DNA from: Polaribacter sp. Hel1_33_78
GTDB taxonomy: Bacteria > Bacteroidota > Bacteroidia > Flavobacteriales > Flavobacteriaceae
Direction: 5' to 3'
DNA: 64,000 nt
Assembly: GCF_900106075.1 (NCBI RefSeq)
Contig: NZ_LT629794.1
Location: 186,001 to 250,000, forward strand
The notes under the pieces were generated by a model, which ran no database searches, was not told the DNA's origin, and saw nothing but the letters and a program-made list of their open reading frames with translations. The position numbers and the translations under genes are program-made. Of the stretch, positions 18,384-27,648 are shown piece after piece (position 1 is the first letter of the stretch; every line of letters begins with the position of its first letter).

Positions 18384-19649
18384 TTAAAACCTATAGCCTA
18401 TTCCGGTGTGCATGCCTATTACAAAAGGTGCTGTTTTGTCGCTATACCTATTATAAGTTTGGTAATGTTTTTTAAACATTATAGCCGTATTAAAAACAAA
18501 TCGTCTAGATAAATTATAATCAATATCTAATCCGATATTAAAACTAACACTGTAAGTTGATAAATTATTTGCTGTCGCAATTTTTTTAGTAAATAAATCT
18601 GTTTTTGCAAGAATTTCGTTTTTGTTTAAGTATAATAAACTTAAACCCCCAATAAAATTAGTTCTGAATTTTGATTTGTTATAGAGTCTGTATTTAATTT
18701 CAATTGGCAATTCTAAGTATCCAATTGTTTGGATTAAATCTGATTTTTGAGCCTCAGGTTCACCAGGGAGGTTTCGGTTGTTGTTTGAAAACCTAATAAG
18801 AACGTCAGGATCATAATTTACATTTAATAAACTATTATTTCCTTTAATTCCCTTAAGAAATAATTCCTTTGTAATGAAGCTAAGCTCTTTTGATATAATT
18901 CCTGTTTGTAAATAAACCTTATCCGATAGTTTAAATCCAATTTTATATCCAAACAATTTTGAAATTAAGCCAGATGATGGATTATCATCAAAACGACTAT
19001 CGATCACTGAGCTGTTTTTTGTAAATCGACCTGAATTTGAAAAGCCAAAAACTGGTGTAACAATCCATTTTTTTTCATTTTTAACAGGTAACGAATCTTT
19101 TTTACGCTTATGTGCTAAAGAATCAATTTTATTTATTTTTTTCTTAACCGAAATACTTTTTTTATCTTTTTGAAAACTATCATCTTTTAGAATTTCTTCT
19201 GTTTTATTATAATCATATGCTTTTTTATGGCGATTTGATTCTAATTTATTATTATCCTTTGTTTTTATTGTATTATAGTTTTGGCTATTTGATAATTCAG
19301 ATCTCTTTTCAACTGAAATATTTGAAACTGGGGAAAATATTTTCTTGGTTTTTTTATTTTTTAAGTCTTTTATTAAGTTGCTTTTCTTTTTAGTTTTAAC
19401 TTGTTCATCCTTCAATTCTTTTAAATTTGTGTTCTTGTGAAAATTTATTGGTAACTCTTTTTTAGGAGGATAAAACACTAATATAGAAATTATTAATATT
19501 ACAAAACTGATTCCAAAAACTGACCAAAAAATACGCACTCGTCTTCTTTTTCTTAACTTAGTCTCAATAGCAATCCAAACTTCAGAAGGTAGATTAACTT
19601 CAGAAGTTTGTATTTTTTTTTGGAATAATTTGTCTAAGCTAATCTGCAT
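18384..19649 (-). CDS. Anti-sigma-like inner-membrane protein with C-terminal outer-membrane barrel domain
   Basis: A 421-residue protein with unusual architecture. Residues 1-38 are cytoplasmic and contain LPSEVWIAIETKLRKRRR, placed like an anti-sigma segment. Residues about 40-62 form one membrane helix (FWSVFGISFVILIISILVFY). Residues 65-200 are a Lys/Ser/Asn-rich, low-complexity periplasmic linker. Residues about 205-421 read as beta-strands ending in GMHTGIGYRF, the terminal-Phe signature of an outer-membrane barrel. It overlaps the ECF sigma gene by 16 bases, so they are translationally linked. It may control that sigma factor; this is inference from position and topology. Confidence 0.7.
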   Translation of the reverse strand: MQISLDKLFQKKIQTSEVNLPSEVWIAIETKLRKRRRVRIFWSVFGISFVILIISILVFYPPKKELPINFHKNTNLKELKDEQVKTKKKSNLIKDLKNKKTKKIFSPVSNISVEKRSELSNSQNYNTIKTKDNNKLESNRHKKAYDYNKTEEILKDDSFQKDKKSISVKKKINKIDSLAHKRKKDSLPVKNEKKWIVTPVFGFSNSGRFTKNSSVIDSRFDDNPSSGLISKLFGYKIGFKLSDKVYLQTGIISKELSFITKELFLKGIKGNNSLLNVNYDPDVLIRFSNNNRNLPGEPEAQKSDLIQTIGYLELPIEIKYRLYNKSKFRTNFIGGLSLLYLNKNEILAKTDLFTKKIATANNLSTYSVSFNIGLDIDYNLSRRFVFNTAIMFKKHYQTYNRYSDKTAPFVIGMHTGIGYRF

Positions 19650-20122
19650 AATTTATTTATTTCAGATTCATCATTTATTTTTTTTTGTAATATTTTTCGC
19701 GCTCTATAAAGATTAGATTTTGATGTACCTATAGATATTTTGAGTAGCTCAGAAATTTCTTGATGAGAATATCCATCTAAAACATATAGGTTAAAAACTA
19801 TTTGATATTTAGGAGGCAGTTCTTTAATTAAAGATAATAGATAATCAAGATTTATATTTTTTTCATCAATATTTACAAAGACATCTTCTTCAGGTATTTG
19901 AAAATTTTCTATTGAGTCAAATTGCAATATAGATTGATTTCTGAATTTTTGAAGAGCTACATTTACAGTAACTCTTTTTAACCATCCTTCAAAAGAACCT
20001 TTGTTTTTAAATTTTGAAATATCTTTAAATATCATTATAAAACTATCTTGCAGTGTGTCTTGTGCATCTTGCTGATTTTTAGAATATTTTAGGCATACTC
20101 TGAAGAGTTTATCAGCAAACAA
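19634..20122 (-). CDS. RNA polymerase ECF-type sigma-70 factor
   Basis: The protein has sigma region 2 (LFRVCLKYSKNQQDAQDTLQ, DSFIMIFKDISKFKNKGSFE) and region 4 (LPPKYQIVFNLYVLDGYSHQ, EISELLKISIGTSKSNLYRA). The coordinates use the first canonical in-frame start, a TTG at 20122. However, the reading frame stays open upstream to 20199 and encodes DIEVLIQKCCRQNLSAQTKI, which resembles the missing first helix of region 2. The natural start is therefore probably upstream, perhaps an ATA at 20191-20189, giving 185 residues. It pairs with the downstream membrane protein, likely its regulator. Confidence 0.88.
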   Translation of the reverse strand: MFADKLFRVCLKYSKNQQDAQDTLQDSFIMIFKDISKFKNKGSFEGWLKRVTVNVALQKFRNQSILQFDSIENFQIPEEDVFVNIDEKNINLDYLLSLIKELPPKYQIVFNLYVLDGYSHQEISELLKISIGTSKSNLYRARKILQKKINDESEINKLCRLA

Positions 20123-20173
20123 GCTATAAATTTTGGTTTGTGCACTTAAATTTTGACGGCAACATTTTTGTAT

Positions 20174-20265
20174 GAGAACTTCTATATCTATAACTGATTT
20201 TTATTAAGATTAATAAGTGGTTTACTTAATTTAGTATCAATTATTTGAAATAAATAGAAGTTCTC
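20174..20265. repeat. 12-base inverted repeat at the sigma-factor 5' end
   Basis: Perfect arms GAGAACTTCTAT (20174-20185) and ATAGAAGTTCTC (20254-20265) are separated by 68 bases. One arm lies within the probable N-terminal codons of the ECF sigma gene. In the transcript the arms could pair and affect translation, or they could be an operator. No T-tract follows, so this is not a terminator. Confidence 0.55.
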
Positions 20266-20267
20266 TT

Positions 20268-20300
20268 CAAAAAAAAATACAACTCTCTTTCATGTGTTGT
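20268..20300 (-). terminator. Probable terminator of the Kelch lipoprotein gene
   Basis: On the minus strand an imperfect stem (arms 20294-20300 and 20279-20285, one mismatch) is followed by nine T, a few bases after the stop at 20312. Confidence 0.5.
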
Positions 20301-20311
20301 TTTGTGCATAT

Positions 20312-21355
20312 TTATTTTAAACTTGCTGTTAGAATTGACCATTCAGATTGTACATTTTGGCCATTACCTGGACTGCCAAATAAAATATTTATTTTATCGT
20401 CTTTCACCATCATTTGATGAATGGCTTTTAGGCCTCCTTCGGAATCTAAATTAGTTTCAATTTCTTTAAAAATATTTGTACTAGGGTCAAATGTACCAAT
20501 AAAAGAAGTTTTATCATCCGCATAAAGCCCTTTATGTCCAGCTATTAGTATGATCTCTCCATATTTATGAACATAAGTAACATCTGCTGCTGCGGTCATA
20601 CTAAGTTCTTCATAATTTAATGAATTATCTAAAGGATAAATATAAATTTTATTTGTTGCCTGAAAATCTTCATACAAAGCACCTCCAAAGACATATATTT
20701 TTTCATTTACTACTGCAGCACTGGCTCCAATCATAGTTTCAGGAGTGTCAATAATTTCTTCAAATAGTTCTTCAGAATTAATATTTAGTTTGTAAATTTT
20801 TTTATTTTCTTTCGTTGAGGTATCAGGTCGATACCCTCCTATTATGTAGGTGTTTCCATTGTCCGTTGCAATTCCAAACTTACTTAGAGTGAAATATGGG
20901 TTTTTTGCATCTATACCAAAGTAACTTCTACTTGAAGGTTCATCAACGATGTTTAAGTCGTAGGTTTTTAATTCGGTGCCACCAATTGATACAAGTTGAT
21001 TGTTACTAATGGTTAATTGTTTTGTAATAAATCCACCAGGAGAGGTGTTTTTTCTAGTTAGTTGATTTGTGTCTAGGTTTAATTTAAAAATCTCTTCTTC
21101 AGTTGTATTCCCTGAGGACTCATTTTCTCTACATGAAATATATAAGCTATTTTCTGATGTTGAACTCGTCATTCCAATATGAGGTCCTCCTAAAAGATTT
21201 GCCTCAAAAGTGTAGGCCTCTTCAAATGAAAGATTTGTTATTGGGTTTGGGTCTTCAATTATAGGGTTTGTTGTCTCATTTATAGCATTGGATTCGCAGT
21301 TGTAAAAAGATATTGAAGCAATTAATAATATTAGGGGTAAGATTATTTTTTTCAT
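20312..21355 (-). CDS. Kelch-repeat lipoprotein
   Basis: A 347-residue lipoprotein: the signal peptide ends with lipobox FYNC, placing Cys at residue 20. The mature part has Kelch-like strands ending in double glycine, such as NTYIIGGYRP and KIYVFGGALYE, plus further blades (QLVSIGGTELKTYDL, EIILIAGHKG). It probably forms a six- or seven-bladed propeller exposed on the outer membrane. No catalytic residues are recognised. Its terminator precedes the ECF sigma gene, so the two are probably separate units. Confidence 0.78.
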   Translation of the reverse strand: MKKIILPLILLIASISFYNCESNAINETTNPIIEDPNPITNLSFEEAYTFEANLLGGPHIGMTSSTSENSLYISCRENESSGNTTEEEIFKLNLDTNQLTRKNTSPGGFITKQLTISNNQLVSIGGTELKTYDLNIVDEPSSRSYFGIDAKNPYFTLSKFGIATDNGNTYIIGGYRPDTSTKENKKIYKLNINSEELFEEIIDTPETMIGASAAVVNEKIYVFGGALYEDFQATNKIYIYPLDNSLNYEELSMTAAADVTYVHKYGEIILIAGHKGLYADDKTSFIGTFDPSTNIFKEIETNLDSEGGLKAIHQMMVKDDKINILFGSPGNGQNVQSEWSILTASLK

Positions 21356-21602
21356 TTTAAACTATTTTTTTAATAATTATATGTATTAGGTGCAAATACT
21401 TTTAAAAGGTTGCGTTAAGATTTTATTTTTTTACTTTTGTTTTGAAACATGTAATTAGTAGAATAATTAATTTTTAACTGGATGAAAAATTTCAATAGCG
21501 CTTTTGGTTTTATTTTAATACCATCTTACTTCAGGGTTTTCATTAAATATTTTATCTATCTTGAATCAAGAGAATTTTAACGAAAAATCTTATTTTAAAT
21601 AC

Positions 21603-22223
21603 GTGAAAAAATCTTTCTTTTTTATTTTTTATTTAAGTGTAATTTCAATAAACGCTCAAACCAATTTTAAAAGTTTTTTTGACCTTTCAGGGCCAAAAAA
21701 AACTTGGGTTTTGTTTCATCCTTTTAAAGCAATAAAATCATTAGAAATTTCGAAAGAAGCCAAACGGATCGCAGATTCAATTAAAAAAACTAATTTGTTA
21801 GATGGGGATGCTTCTGGGGGTCAGGTAGATGCTTTTAGACACGCCTATTGGATGGCGCGCTTAAGACAAGAGATAGGTGAAAAAGCAGCTCGATCTCTTG
21901 GAAAATCTCATGAAAAAGAAAACTATTTATCATATAAAAAAAGAAAATTAGAAGACGGAATTGTACCTGACAAAAAATCTTCAGAGATGGATTTATGGAA
22001 TAATAATGAAGGCTTAAAATTGATTTCTAGAGGGAGCAAGGTTTCCAAAAAAGGACTAATTTATAGAGTAATAAATGCTATCCATCAAGGTAAAATGAAA
22101 ATTATAAAAAAGGATAAAAAAGGTCGTTTTTTAACATTTGAAGGAAAGCTTATTTCTGAAGAATATTTAATTGGAATATGGGATAATGATAAATGTTTGG
22201 TAAAATCTAATTCCAGAAATTAA
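21603..22223 (+). CDS. Secreted protein with FRHAYW/HE/MDLWNN motifs (DUF6973-like)
   Basis: I start this at the GTG at 21603, because it yields a normal signal peptide (KKSFFFIFYLSVISINAQ). A TTG at 21561 in frame would add 14 residues before it. The mature protein has a conserved block: GGQVDAFRHAYWMARLRQ, then LGKSHE, then SSEMDLWNNNEGLKL. The order FRHAYW, HE and MDLWNN recalls a family annotated DUF6973, often found as a domain in secreted or toxin-like proteins. Conserved His, Glu, Asp and Asn suggest an active site, but no reaction is known to me. It is monocistronic, just before sdhCAB. Confidence 0.65.
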   Translation: MKKSFFFIFYLSVISINAQTNFKSFFDLSGPKKTWVLFHPFKAIKSLEISKEAKRIADSIKKTNLLDGDASGGQVDAFRHAYWMARLRQEIGEKAARSLGKSHEKENYLSYKKRKLEDGIVPDKKSSEMDLWNNNEGLKLISRGSKVSKKGLIYRVINAIHQGKMKIIKKDKKGRFLTFEGKLISEEYLIGIWDNDKCLVKSNSRN

Positions 22224-22314
22224 CCCAAACTTTTTTTTAAAACCCTTTTTTTTTAAAATGGTCTTATTTATTATTTAAAATTATTCTAAATATTTGCGAA
22301 AACGATATAAAATC

Positions 22315-22346
22315 TTTGTATCGAGACCTCTTTAACCGTATTTTTG
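22315..22346 (+). promoter_or_regulatory. sdhCAB promoter, -33/-7 type
   Basis: TTTG at 22315-22318, 20 bases, then TATTTTTG at 22339-22346 matches the Bacteroidetes primary-sigma promoter. The start codon lies 27 bases downstream. Confidence 0.65.
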
Positions 22347-22373
22347 TGGTTACAATTTTAACTAAATTATACA

Positions 22374-23051
22374 ATGGGCGGATTTTTTAAATCTTCAATT
22401 GGAAGAAAAGTGGCAATGGCGCTCTCAGCGTTTTTCTTAATGTTCTTCTTACTTCAGCATTTAGCAATAAATATTTTATCAGTAATTAGTCCAGAGACTT
22501 TTAACGAAGTGTCTCATTTTATGGGAACAAATCCATTAGTGCAGTTTGCATTGCAACCTGTCTTAATCTTTGCAGTTGTTTTTCACTTTGTTATGGGGTT
22601 TATCCTAGAACTAAAAAACAGAAAAGCGAATGGTGTGAATTATGCGAAAAATAACGGAGCTGCAAATTCAACTTGGATGAGTAGAAACATGATTTGGAGT
22701 GGACTGGCAATTTTAGCTTTTGTTCTATTGCACTTTATTGATTTTTGGTTTCCAGAAATTAATACAAAATTCATTCAAGGCGATTGGTCGGGAATGATGG
22801 AAGGCGTAGAAGGTTTGCGTTATCATGAAGAATTAGTGCACAAGTTTATAGATCCAATTAGAGTTGCTGCGTACGTGGTTGCATTTGTGTTTTTAGGATT
22901 GCATTTAGCACACGGTTTTACATCCGCATTTCAGTCAATGGGTGGCACAGCGGGAAGAAAGAAAACATTACAAACTATTGGTAAAGCATATTCAATTATA
23001 GTTCCTTTAGGATTTATTTTTATTGCATTATTTCATCACCTTAACCATTAA
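22374..23051 (+). CDS. sdhC: Succinate dehydrogenase cytochrome b subunit
   Basis: A 225-residue inner-membrane subunit of the Bacteroidetes/B.-subtilis-like SdhC type with five hydrophobic segments. It holds heme-ligand His residues in LLQHLAIN, VFHFVMGF, LLHFIDFW and LGLHLAHGF. It anchors the dehydrogenase and passes electrons to menaquinone in respiration. It is the first gene of sdhCAB, 12 bases ahead of sdhA, and is preceded by a clear -33/-7 promoter. Confidence 0.95.
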   Translation: MGGFFKSSIGRKVAMALSAFFLMFFLLQHLAINILSVISPETFNEVSHFMGTNPLVQFALQPVLIFAVVFHFVMGFILELKNRKANGVNYAKNNGAANSTWMSRNMIWSGLAILAFVLLHFIDFWFPEINTKFIQGDWSGMMEGVEGLRYHEELVHKFIDPIRVAAYVVAFVFLGLHLAHGFTSAFQSMGGTAGRKKTLQTIGKAYSIIVPLGFIFIALFHHLNH

Positions 23052-23063
23052 TCTTATAAAGTT

Positions 23064-25061
23064 ATGGCTTTAGATTCAAAAGTACCTCAAGGTCCAATTA
23101 AAGATAAATGGACAGATTATAAAAATAAAATAGATTTGGTAAATCCGGCAAATAAGCGTCATATAGATGTTATTGTTGTTGGTACAGGTTTGGCAGGTGG
23201 TTCTGCTGCTGCTACATTAGCAGAGTTGGGCTATAATGTAAAAGCATTTGCTTACCAAGATTCTCCAAGAAGAGCCCATTCAATAGCCGCTCAAGGAGGA
23301 ATCAACGCAGCAAAAAATTATCAGGGAGACGGAGATTCTACGTATCGTTTATTTTATGATACCGTAAAAGGAGGAGATTATCGTTCGCGTGAAGCAAACG
23401 TTTATAGATTAGCCGAAGTTTCTGCAAATATTATAGATCAATGTGTGGCACAAGGAGTTCCTTTTGCTCGCGATTATGGTGGTTTGTTAGACAATCGTTC
23501 TTTTGGAGGTGTTTTAGTTTCTAGAACTTTTTATGCGAAAGGACAAACAGGGCAGCAACTATTATTAGGAGCCTATTCTGCAATGAATAGACAAATTGCT
23601 CGTGGTAAAATAGAAATGTTTAACAGGCATGAAATGTTAGATGTTGTTATTGTTGATGGAAAAGCTAGGGGGATTATTGCAAGAAACTTAGTTACAGGAG
23701 AAATAGAGCGTCATTCAGCACATGCAGTTGTAATTGCTTCAGGAGGATATGGAAATGTATACTTCTTGTCTACCAATGCAATGGGATCTAATGTAACTGC
23801 TGGTTGGAAAGTACATAAAAAAGGAGCTTATTTTGCAAATCCTTGTTACACACAAATTCATCCAACTTGTATTCCAAGATCGGGAGACTATCAGTCTAAA
23901 TTAACTTTGATGTCTGAGTCTTTAAGAAATGATGGTAGAATTTGGGTTCCAAAGAATTTAGAGGATGTAAAAGCAATTAAAGAAGGAAGTAAGCGACCTA
24001 CTGAATTAACAGAAGAGCAAAGAGATTATTTCTTAGAAAGACGCTATCCTGCATTTGGAAATTTAGTGCCACGTGATGTAGCATCAAGAGCAGCAAAAGA
24101 ACGTTGTGATGCAGGTTACGGGGTAAATGCAACTGGTGAAGCTGTATATTTAGATTTTTCAGCATCTTTTGAACGTTACGGAAAAGAGCAAGCGAAGATT
24201 CAAAATATATCAAATCCATCTGAAGCTAAAATCAAAGAATTAGGGCAAGGAATCGTGAAGGCTAAATATGGAAACTTATTTCAGATGTATGAGAAAATCA
24301 TTGATGAAAATCCATATGAAACTCCAATGATGATTTATCCAGCAGTTCACTACACTATGGGAGGTGTTTGGGTTGATTACAACTTAATGACTACAATTCC
24401 CGGATGTTACTGTATTGGTGAAGCAAATTTTTCTGATCACGGGGCAAATAGATTAGGAGCATCTGCACTGATGCAAGGTTTAGCAGATGGTTATTTTGTA
24501 TTGCCGTATACTATTGGAGATTATTTATCGGATGATATAAGGACAGGAAAAATATCAACACAAACCCCAGAATTTGAAGCTGCAGAAAAAGACGTTACCG
24601 ACAGAATAGCATTCTTTATCAATAATAAAGGAACTCGCTCTGTAGATTATTACCATAAAATATTAGGAAAAATTATGTGGGATAAGTGTGGAATGTCGAG
24701 AAATGAGGCAGGCTTAAAAGAAGCTATTGAAGAAATTTCTGCATTAAGAAAAGACTTTTGGCAAAATGTAAATGTTCCTGGAACAGAAACAGAGTATAAT
24801 GAGCAATTAGCAAAAGCAGGTAGAGTTGCAGATTTCCTTGAGTTAGGGGAATTGTTTGCAAAAGATGCTTTAGTAAGAGAAGAATCAGCTGGAGGACATT
24901 TTAGAGAAGAACATCAAACAGAAGACGGAGAAGCAAAGAGAATTAAAGAGTTCCAATTTGTCTCTGCTTGGGAATACAAAGGAGAACCAAAAGACGCAGT
25001 TTTACATAAAGAGGAGTTGGTTTACGAGAACATAGAAGTTAAAGAAAGAAGTTATAAATAA
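23064..25061 (+). CDS. sdhA: Succinate dehydrogenase/fumarate reductase flavoprotein subunit
   Basis: A 665-residue catalytic subunit that oxidises succinate to fumarate. The N-terminal FAD-binding fold is [19 protein letters not shown] (about 34-52). The covalent-flavin region is [14 protein letters not shown], with His as the likely FAD attachment site. The capping domain carries [12 protein letters not shown] and the catalytic Arg region [35 protein letters not shown] is a second flavin-contact block. The length is as expected for the Bacteroidetes type. It forms an operon with sdhC and sdhB. Confidence 0.96.
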   Translation: MALDSKVPQGPIKDKWTDYKNKIDLVNPANKRHIDVIVVGTGLAGGSAAATLAELGYNVKAFAYQDSPRRAHSIAAQGGINAAKNYQGDGDSTYRLFYDTVKGGDYRSREANVYRLAEVSANIIDQCVAQGVPFARDYGGLLDNRSFGGVLVSRTFYAKGQTGQQLLLGAYSAMNRQIARGKIEMFNRHEMLDVVIVDGKARGIIARNLVTGEIERHSAHAVVIASGGYGNVYFLSTNAMGSNVTAGWKVHKKGAYFANPCYTQIHPTCIPRSGDYQSKLTLMSESLRNDGRIWVPKNLEDVKAIKEGSKRPTELTEEQRDYFLERRYPAFGNLVPRDVASRAAKERCDAGYGVNATGEAVYLDFSASFERYGKEQAKIQNISNPSEAKIKELGQGIVKAKYGNLFQMYEKIIDENPYETPMMIYPAVHYTMGGVWVDYNLMTTIPGCYCIGEANFSDHGANRLGASALMQGLADGYFVLPYTIGDYLSDDIRTGKISTQTPEFEAAEKDVTDRIAFFINNKGTRSVDYYHKILGKIMWDKCGMSRNEAGLKEAIEEISALRKDFWQNVNVPGTETEYNEQLAKAGRVADFLELGELFAKDALVREESAGGHFREEHQTEDGEAKRIKEFQFVSAWEYKGEPKDAVLHKEELVYENIEVKERSYK

Positions 25062-25071
25062 GATAGACATT

Positions 25072-25812
25072 ATGAATTTAACACTAAAAATTTGGAGACA
25101 GAAAGACTCAAGTTCAAAGGGTCAGATGGTAGACTACAAAGTTACTGAGATTTCAGAACATATGTCCTTTTTAGAAATGATGGATGTTCTAAATGAACAG
25201 TTAGTAAACTCTGGAGAACAGCCAGTAGCTTTCGATCACGATTGTAGAGAAGGAATCTGTGGAATGTGCTCTATGTATATTAATGGTGAAGCACATGGAC
25301 CGGATAGGGGTATAACAACTTGTCAATTACACATGAGAATGTTTAAAGACGGAGATACAATTACTATAGAACCTTTTAGAGCTGCAGCATTCCCTGTAAT
25401 AAAAGATTTGGTTGTAGACAGAACCGCTTTTGATAGAATTCAGCATGCTGGTGGATATATTTCTGTGAATACATCTGGAAATACACAAGACGCAAATTCA
25501 ATTCCGATTTCTAAACACGCAGCAGACGAAGCTATGGATGCAGCAACTTGCATAGGTTGTGGGGCTTGTGTAGCAACATGTAAGAATAGCTCTGCAATGC
25601 TATTTGTGGGCGCAAAAGTATCTCAGTATGCTTTATTACCACAAGGACAAGTAGAGGCTTCAGATCGTGTGCAGAACATGGTTGCGCAAATGGATTTAGA
25701 AGGTTTTGGAAACTGTACAAATACAGGCGCTTGTGAGGTTGAATGTCCTAAGGGAATTTCTTTAGACAACATTGCAAGAATGAACAGAGAGTTAATGAAA
25801 GCTTCTATTTAA
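25072..25812 (+). CDS. sdhB: Succinate dehydrogenase/fumarate reductase iron-sulfur subunit
   Basis: A 246-residue subunit that carries electrons from FAD to the membrane anchor. The N-terminal 2Fe-2S ferredoxin domain has CREGICGMC followed by Cys in TTCQLHM. The C-terminal part has [13 protein letters not shown] (4Fe-4S) and [15 protein letters not shown] (third cluster). It ends the sdhCAB operon; a 17-base perfect hairpin follows. Confidence 0.96.
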   Translation: MNLTLKIWRQKDSSSKGQMVDYKVTEISEHMSFLEMMDVLNEQLVNSGEQPVAFDHDCREGICGMCSMYINGEAHGPDRGITTCQLHMRMFKDGDTITIEPFRAAAFPVIKDLVVDRTAFDRIQHAGGYISVNTSGNTQDANSIPISKHAADEAMDAATCIGCGACVATCKNSSAMLFVGAKVSQYALLPQGQVEASDRVQNMVAQMDLEGFGNCTNTGACEVECPKGISLDNIARMNRELMKASI

Positions 25813-25883
25813 TTGTTGCTCAGCATTGTGAGTTTTTACGAAGCAATCTCATAAAGGTAAACAGATAACGTTTATAATTATAA

Positions 25884-25922
25884 AATAAATCCCAAAACTA
25901 TTTTTTAGTTTTGGGATTTATT
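25884..25922 (+). terminator. Terminator of the sdhCAB operon
   Basis: A perfect 17-base inverted repeat (25884-25900 and 25906-25922) with a T5 loop lies 72 bases after the sdhB stop. The flanking T-run is short, but the stem is long and GC-richer in the centre. Confidence 0.85.
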
Positions 25923-26035
25923 ATTTGATGCTAATCTTATAAAAAAATAAATAGTGTTTGGTCTTCTAAAATTATATTATAGAACCTGATTAAAACCCCT
26001 TTTAAACAAAGTAACTTTTTAGTAATAATTCTTTT

Positions 26036-26671
26036 TTATTTCCTGCCAAAATCTGCAGGAATTTCTCCCCAAGCTTTGGTTTCCCATTTCAAAATTGGGT
26101 TGTTATAGGTGTTTTCTTCCAACCATTTTTCAGCTCTTTTTATAAGGTCTAATAAATCTTTGTTAGAAGCATCAAAAACAAGATTAGTTCTACATTGTTT
26201 CTTTTTTACCCAACTCATGGCAATTCTAGAATCAGAATAAATAGGAATGTTTGCTTTGTTTTTACTTTTTAATAAAGCAATTCCGTGTACTAAAGCTAAA
26301 AATTCACCAATGTTATTCGTCCCTTTTTTAAAAGGTCCTTTTATGAAAAGTTGTTTTTTGTTATGGGTAAGAACCCCTCTATACTCCATTTTTCCTGGAT
26401 TCCCAGAACAAGAAGCATCTACAGAAATGCTTTCTAGAATAGGATTTCCAAATTTTGCTTTTTCAAAGGAGGATAAAGATGGTTTTTTAGTGTTTTTGCC
26501 TTTATAGTCTTCGTAGTTTTTAGCAAAAGCAGTTTCAGCTTCATCTAAATTGGCAAAAGATTTGTACTGTGCGCCTTCAAAACCATCAATTTGCTTTTTG
26601 CAGACACCCCAAGAAGAAAAAATGCCTTTTTTTCTTCCATTCCAAACGACATAAAACTTTTTTTTACTCAT
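26036..26671 (-). CDS. rnhA: Ribonuclease H with N-terminal viroplasmin domain
   Basis: A 211-residue type 1 RNase H that cleaves RNA in RNA:DNA hybrids. Residues 1-50 are the viroplasmin (caulimovirus/HBD) domain: KKFYVVWNGRKKGIFSSW, then KSFANLDEAETAF, which binds hybrids. The catalytic domain (about 78-211) has Asp in SVDASCSGNPG, Glu in NNIGEFLALVHG, Asp in IPIYSDSRIAMSW and the final Asp in EIPADFGRK. It overlaps the upstream purN by 8 bases, so it is translated from the same mRNA. Confidence 0.93.
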   Translation of the reverse strand: MSKKKFYVVWNGRKKGIFSSWGVCKKQIDGFEGAQYKSFANLDEAETAFAKNYEDYKGKNTKKPSLSSFEKAKFGNPILESISVDASCSGNPGKMEYRGVLTHNKKQLFIKGPFKKGTNNIGEFLALVHGIALLKSKNKANIPIYSDSRIAMSWVKKKQCRTNLVFDASNKDLLDLIKRAEKWLEENTYNNPILKWETKAWGEIPADFGRK

Positions 26672-27236
26672 TTATATTTAAAATTACGTCTTCTATTATT
26701 TTTGGGAAGAAACGTTGTTCTAAGATATGGATTTTTTCGGCAATAATTTCAGGAGTATCTTCTTCTAAAAGAGTAGCTTTTGCTTGAAAAATGATAGCAC
26801 CCTCATCATAATTTTCATTTACATAGTGAATTGTGATGCCTGTTTCTGTTTCTTTATTTTCCTTTACAGCTCTGTGAATGTTTATTCCGTACATCCCTTT
26901 TCCACCATACTTTGGCAATAAAGCAGGATGAATATTAATGATTTTATTAGGGAAAGCGGCCACAATATTTTCAGGAATCTTCCATAAAAAACCAGCTAAA
27001 ACAATATAGTCTGCGGTTTCTTTTAAAAGATTTAAGATAGTGTATTTTTTTAAAAAATCATTTTTATTAAAACATAAGCAACTAATTTTTAACAACTTAC
27101 ATCTATCAATAACTTTTGCGTGCTCATTGTTACAAAGTACTTGAGTAACTTTAGCAGTTTTGTTTTGATTAAAAAATCGGATAATATTTTCTGCGTTCGT
27201 TCCAGAACCAGAAGCAAAAATAACGATACGCTTCAT
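26664..27236 (-). CDS. purN: Phosphoribosylglycinamide formyltransferase
   Basis: A 190-residue enzyme that transfers formyl from 10-formyl-tetrahydrofolate to GAR in purine synthesis. The N-terminal FASGSGTNAENIIRFF binds phosphate. The catalytic Asn and His lie in INIHPALLPKYGGKGMYG, and the catalytic Asp in NYDEGAIIFQAKA. The protein is cytoplasmic. It overlaps rnhA downstream. On the minus strand the -7 box TAGATTTA ends 5 bases before the ATG, so this transcript may be leaderless. Confidence 0.95.
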   Translation of the reverse strand: MKRIVIFASGSGTNAENIIRFFNQNKTAKVTQVLCNNEHAKVIDRCKLLKISCLCFNKNDFLKKYTILNLLKETADYIVLAGFLWKIPENIVAAFPNKIINIHPALLPKYGGKGMYGINIHRAVKENKETETGITIHYVNENYDEGAIIFQAKATLLEEDTPEIIAEKIHILEQRFFPKIIEDVILNINE

Positions 27237-27241
27237 TTCTA

Positions 27242-27249
27242 TAAATCTA
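27242..27249 (-). promoter_or_regulatory. purN -7 box adjacent to the start codon
   Basis: TAGATTTA on the minus strand (TAnnTTTA) lies 5 bases before the ATG at 27236-27234, the geometry also seen at thiL and at 7388-7395. Confidence 0.35.
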
Positions 27250-27367
27250 GACTACAAAAAAAGGAATAATTATTAACAAACCGATCTTTTTAAAAGGAGA
27301 TTAAAGATTTTATTTATCTTTTAGTATCATTTTTCGAGCAAAAGTTAGTTAGAATTAATAAGATTCG

Positions 27368-27375
27368 TATTTTTG
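27368..27375 (+). promoter_or_regulatory. acpP operon -7 box
   Basis: TATTTTTG lies 31 bases before the acpP ATG. A TTAG at 27345-27348 with a 19-base spacer may be a weak -33 element. Confidence 0.5.
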
Positions 27376-27406
27376 CCCCGATTTAAATTTTAAAAAACAG
27401 AAAATT

Positions 27407-27643
27407 ATGTCAGACATTGCATCAAGAGTAAAAGCTATTATCGTAGACAAATTAGGAGTAGACGACAATGAAGTAACAACAGAAGCTAGCTTCACAAACG
27501 ATTTAGGAGCAGATTCTTTAGATACTGTTGAGTTAATTATGGAATTCGAAAAAGAATTCGATATTCAAATTCCAGACGACCAAGCTGAGAACATCGGTAC
27601 CGTTGGTCAGGCAGTTAGCTATATTGAAGAAGCAAAAAAGTAA
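27407..27643 (+). CDS. acpP: Acyl carrier protein
   Basis: A 78-residue acidic helical protein that carries acyl chains on 4'-phosphopantetheine in fatty acid synthesis. The attachment motif [16 protein letters not shown] holds the modified Ser near residue 37. [16 protein letters not shown] is the usual C-terminal helix region. It leads the acpP-fabF-rnc operon, 5 bases before fabF. Confidence 0.97.
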   Translation: MSDIASRVKAIIVDKLGVDDNEVTTEASFTNDLGADSLDTVELIMEFEKEFDIQIPDDQAENIGTVGQAVSYIEEAKK

Positions 27644-27648
27644 TTTAT

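Noticed and set aside
18370-18384. Six-base hairpin between the convergent BNR and anti-sigma-like genes
   Set aside because: The stem is short and AT-rich and lacks a T-tract; too weak for a terminator call.
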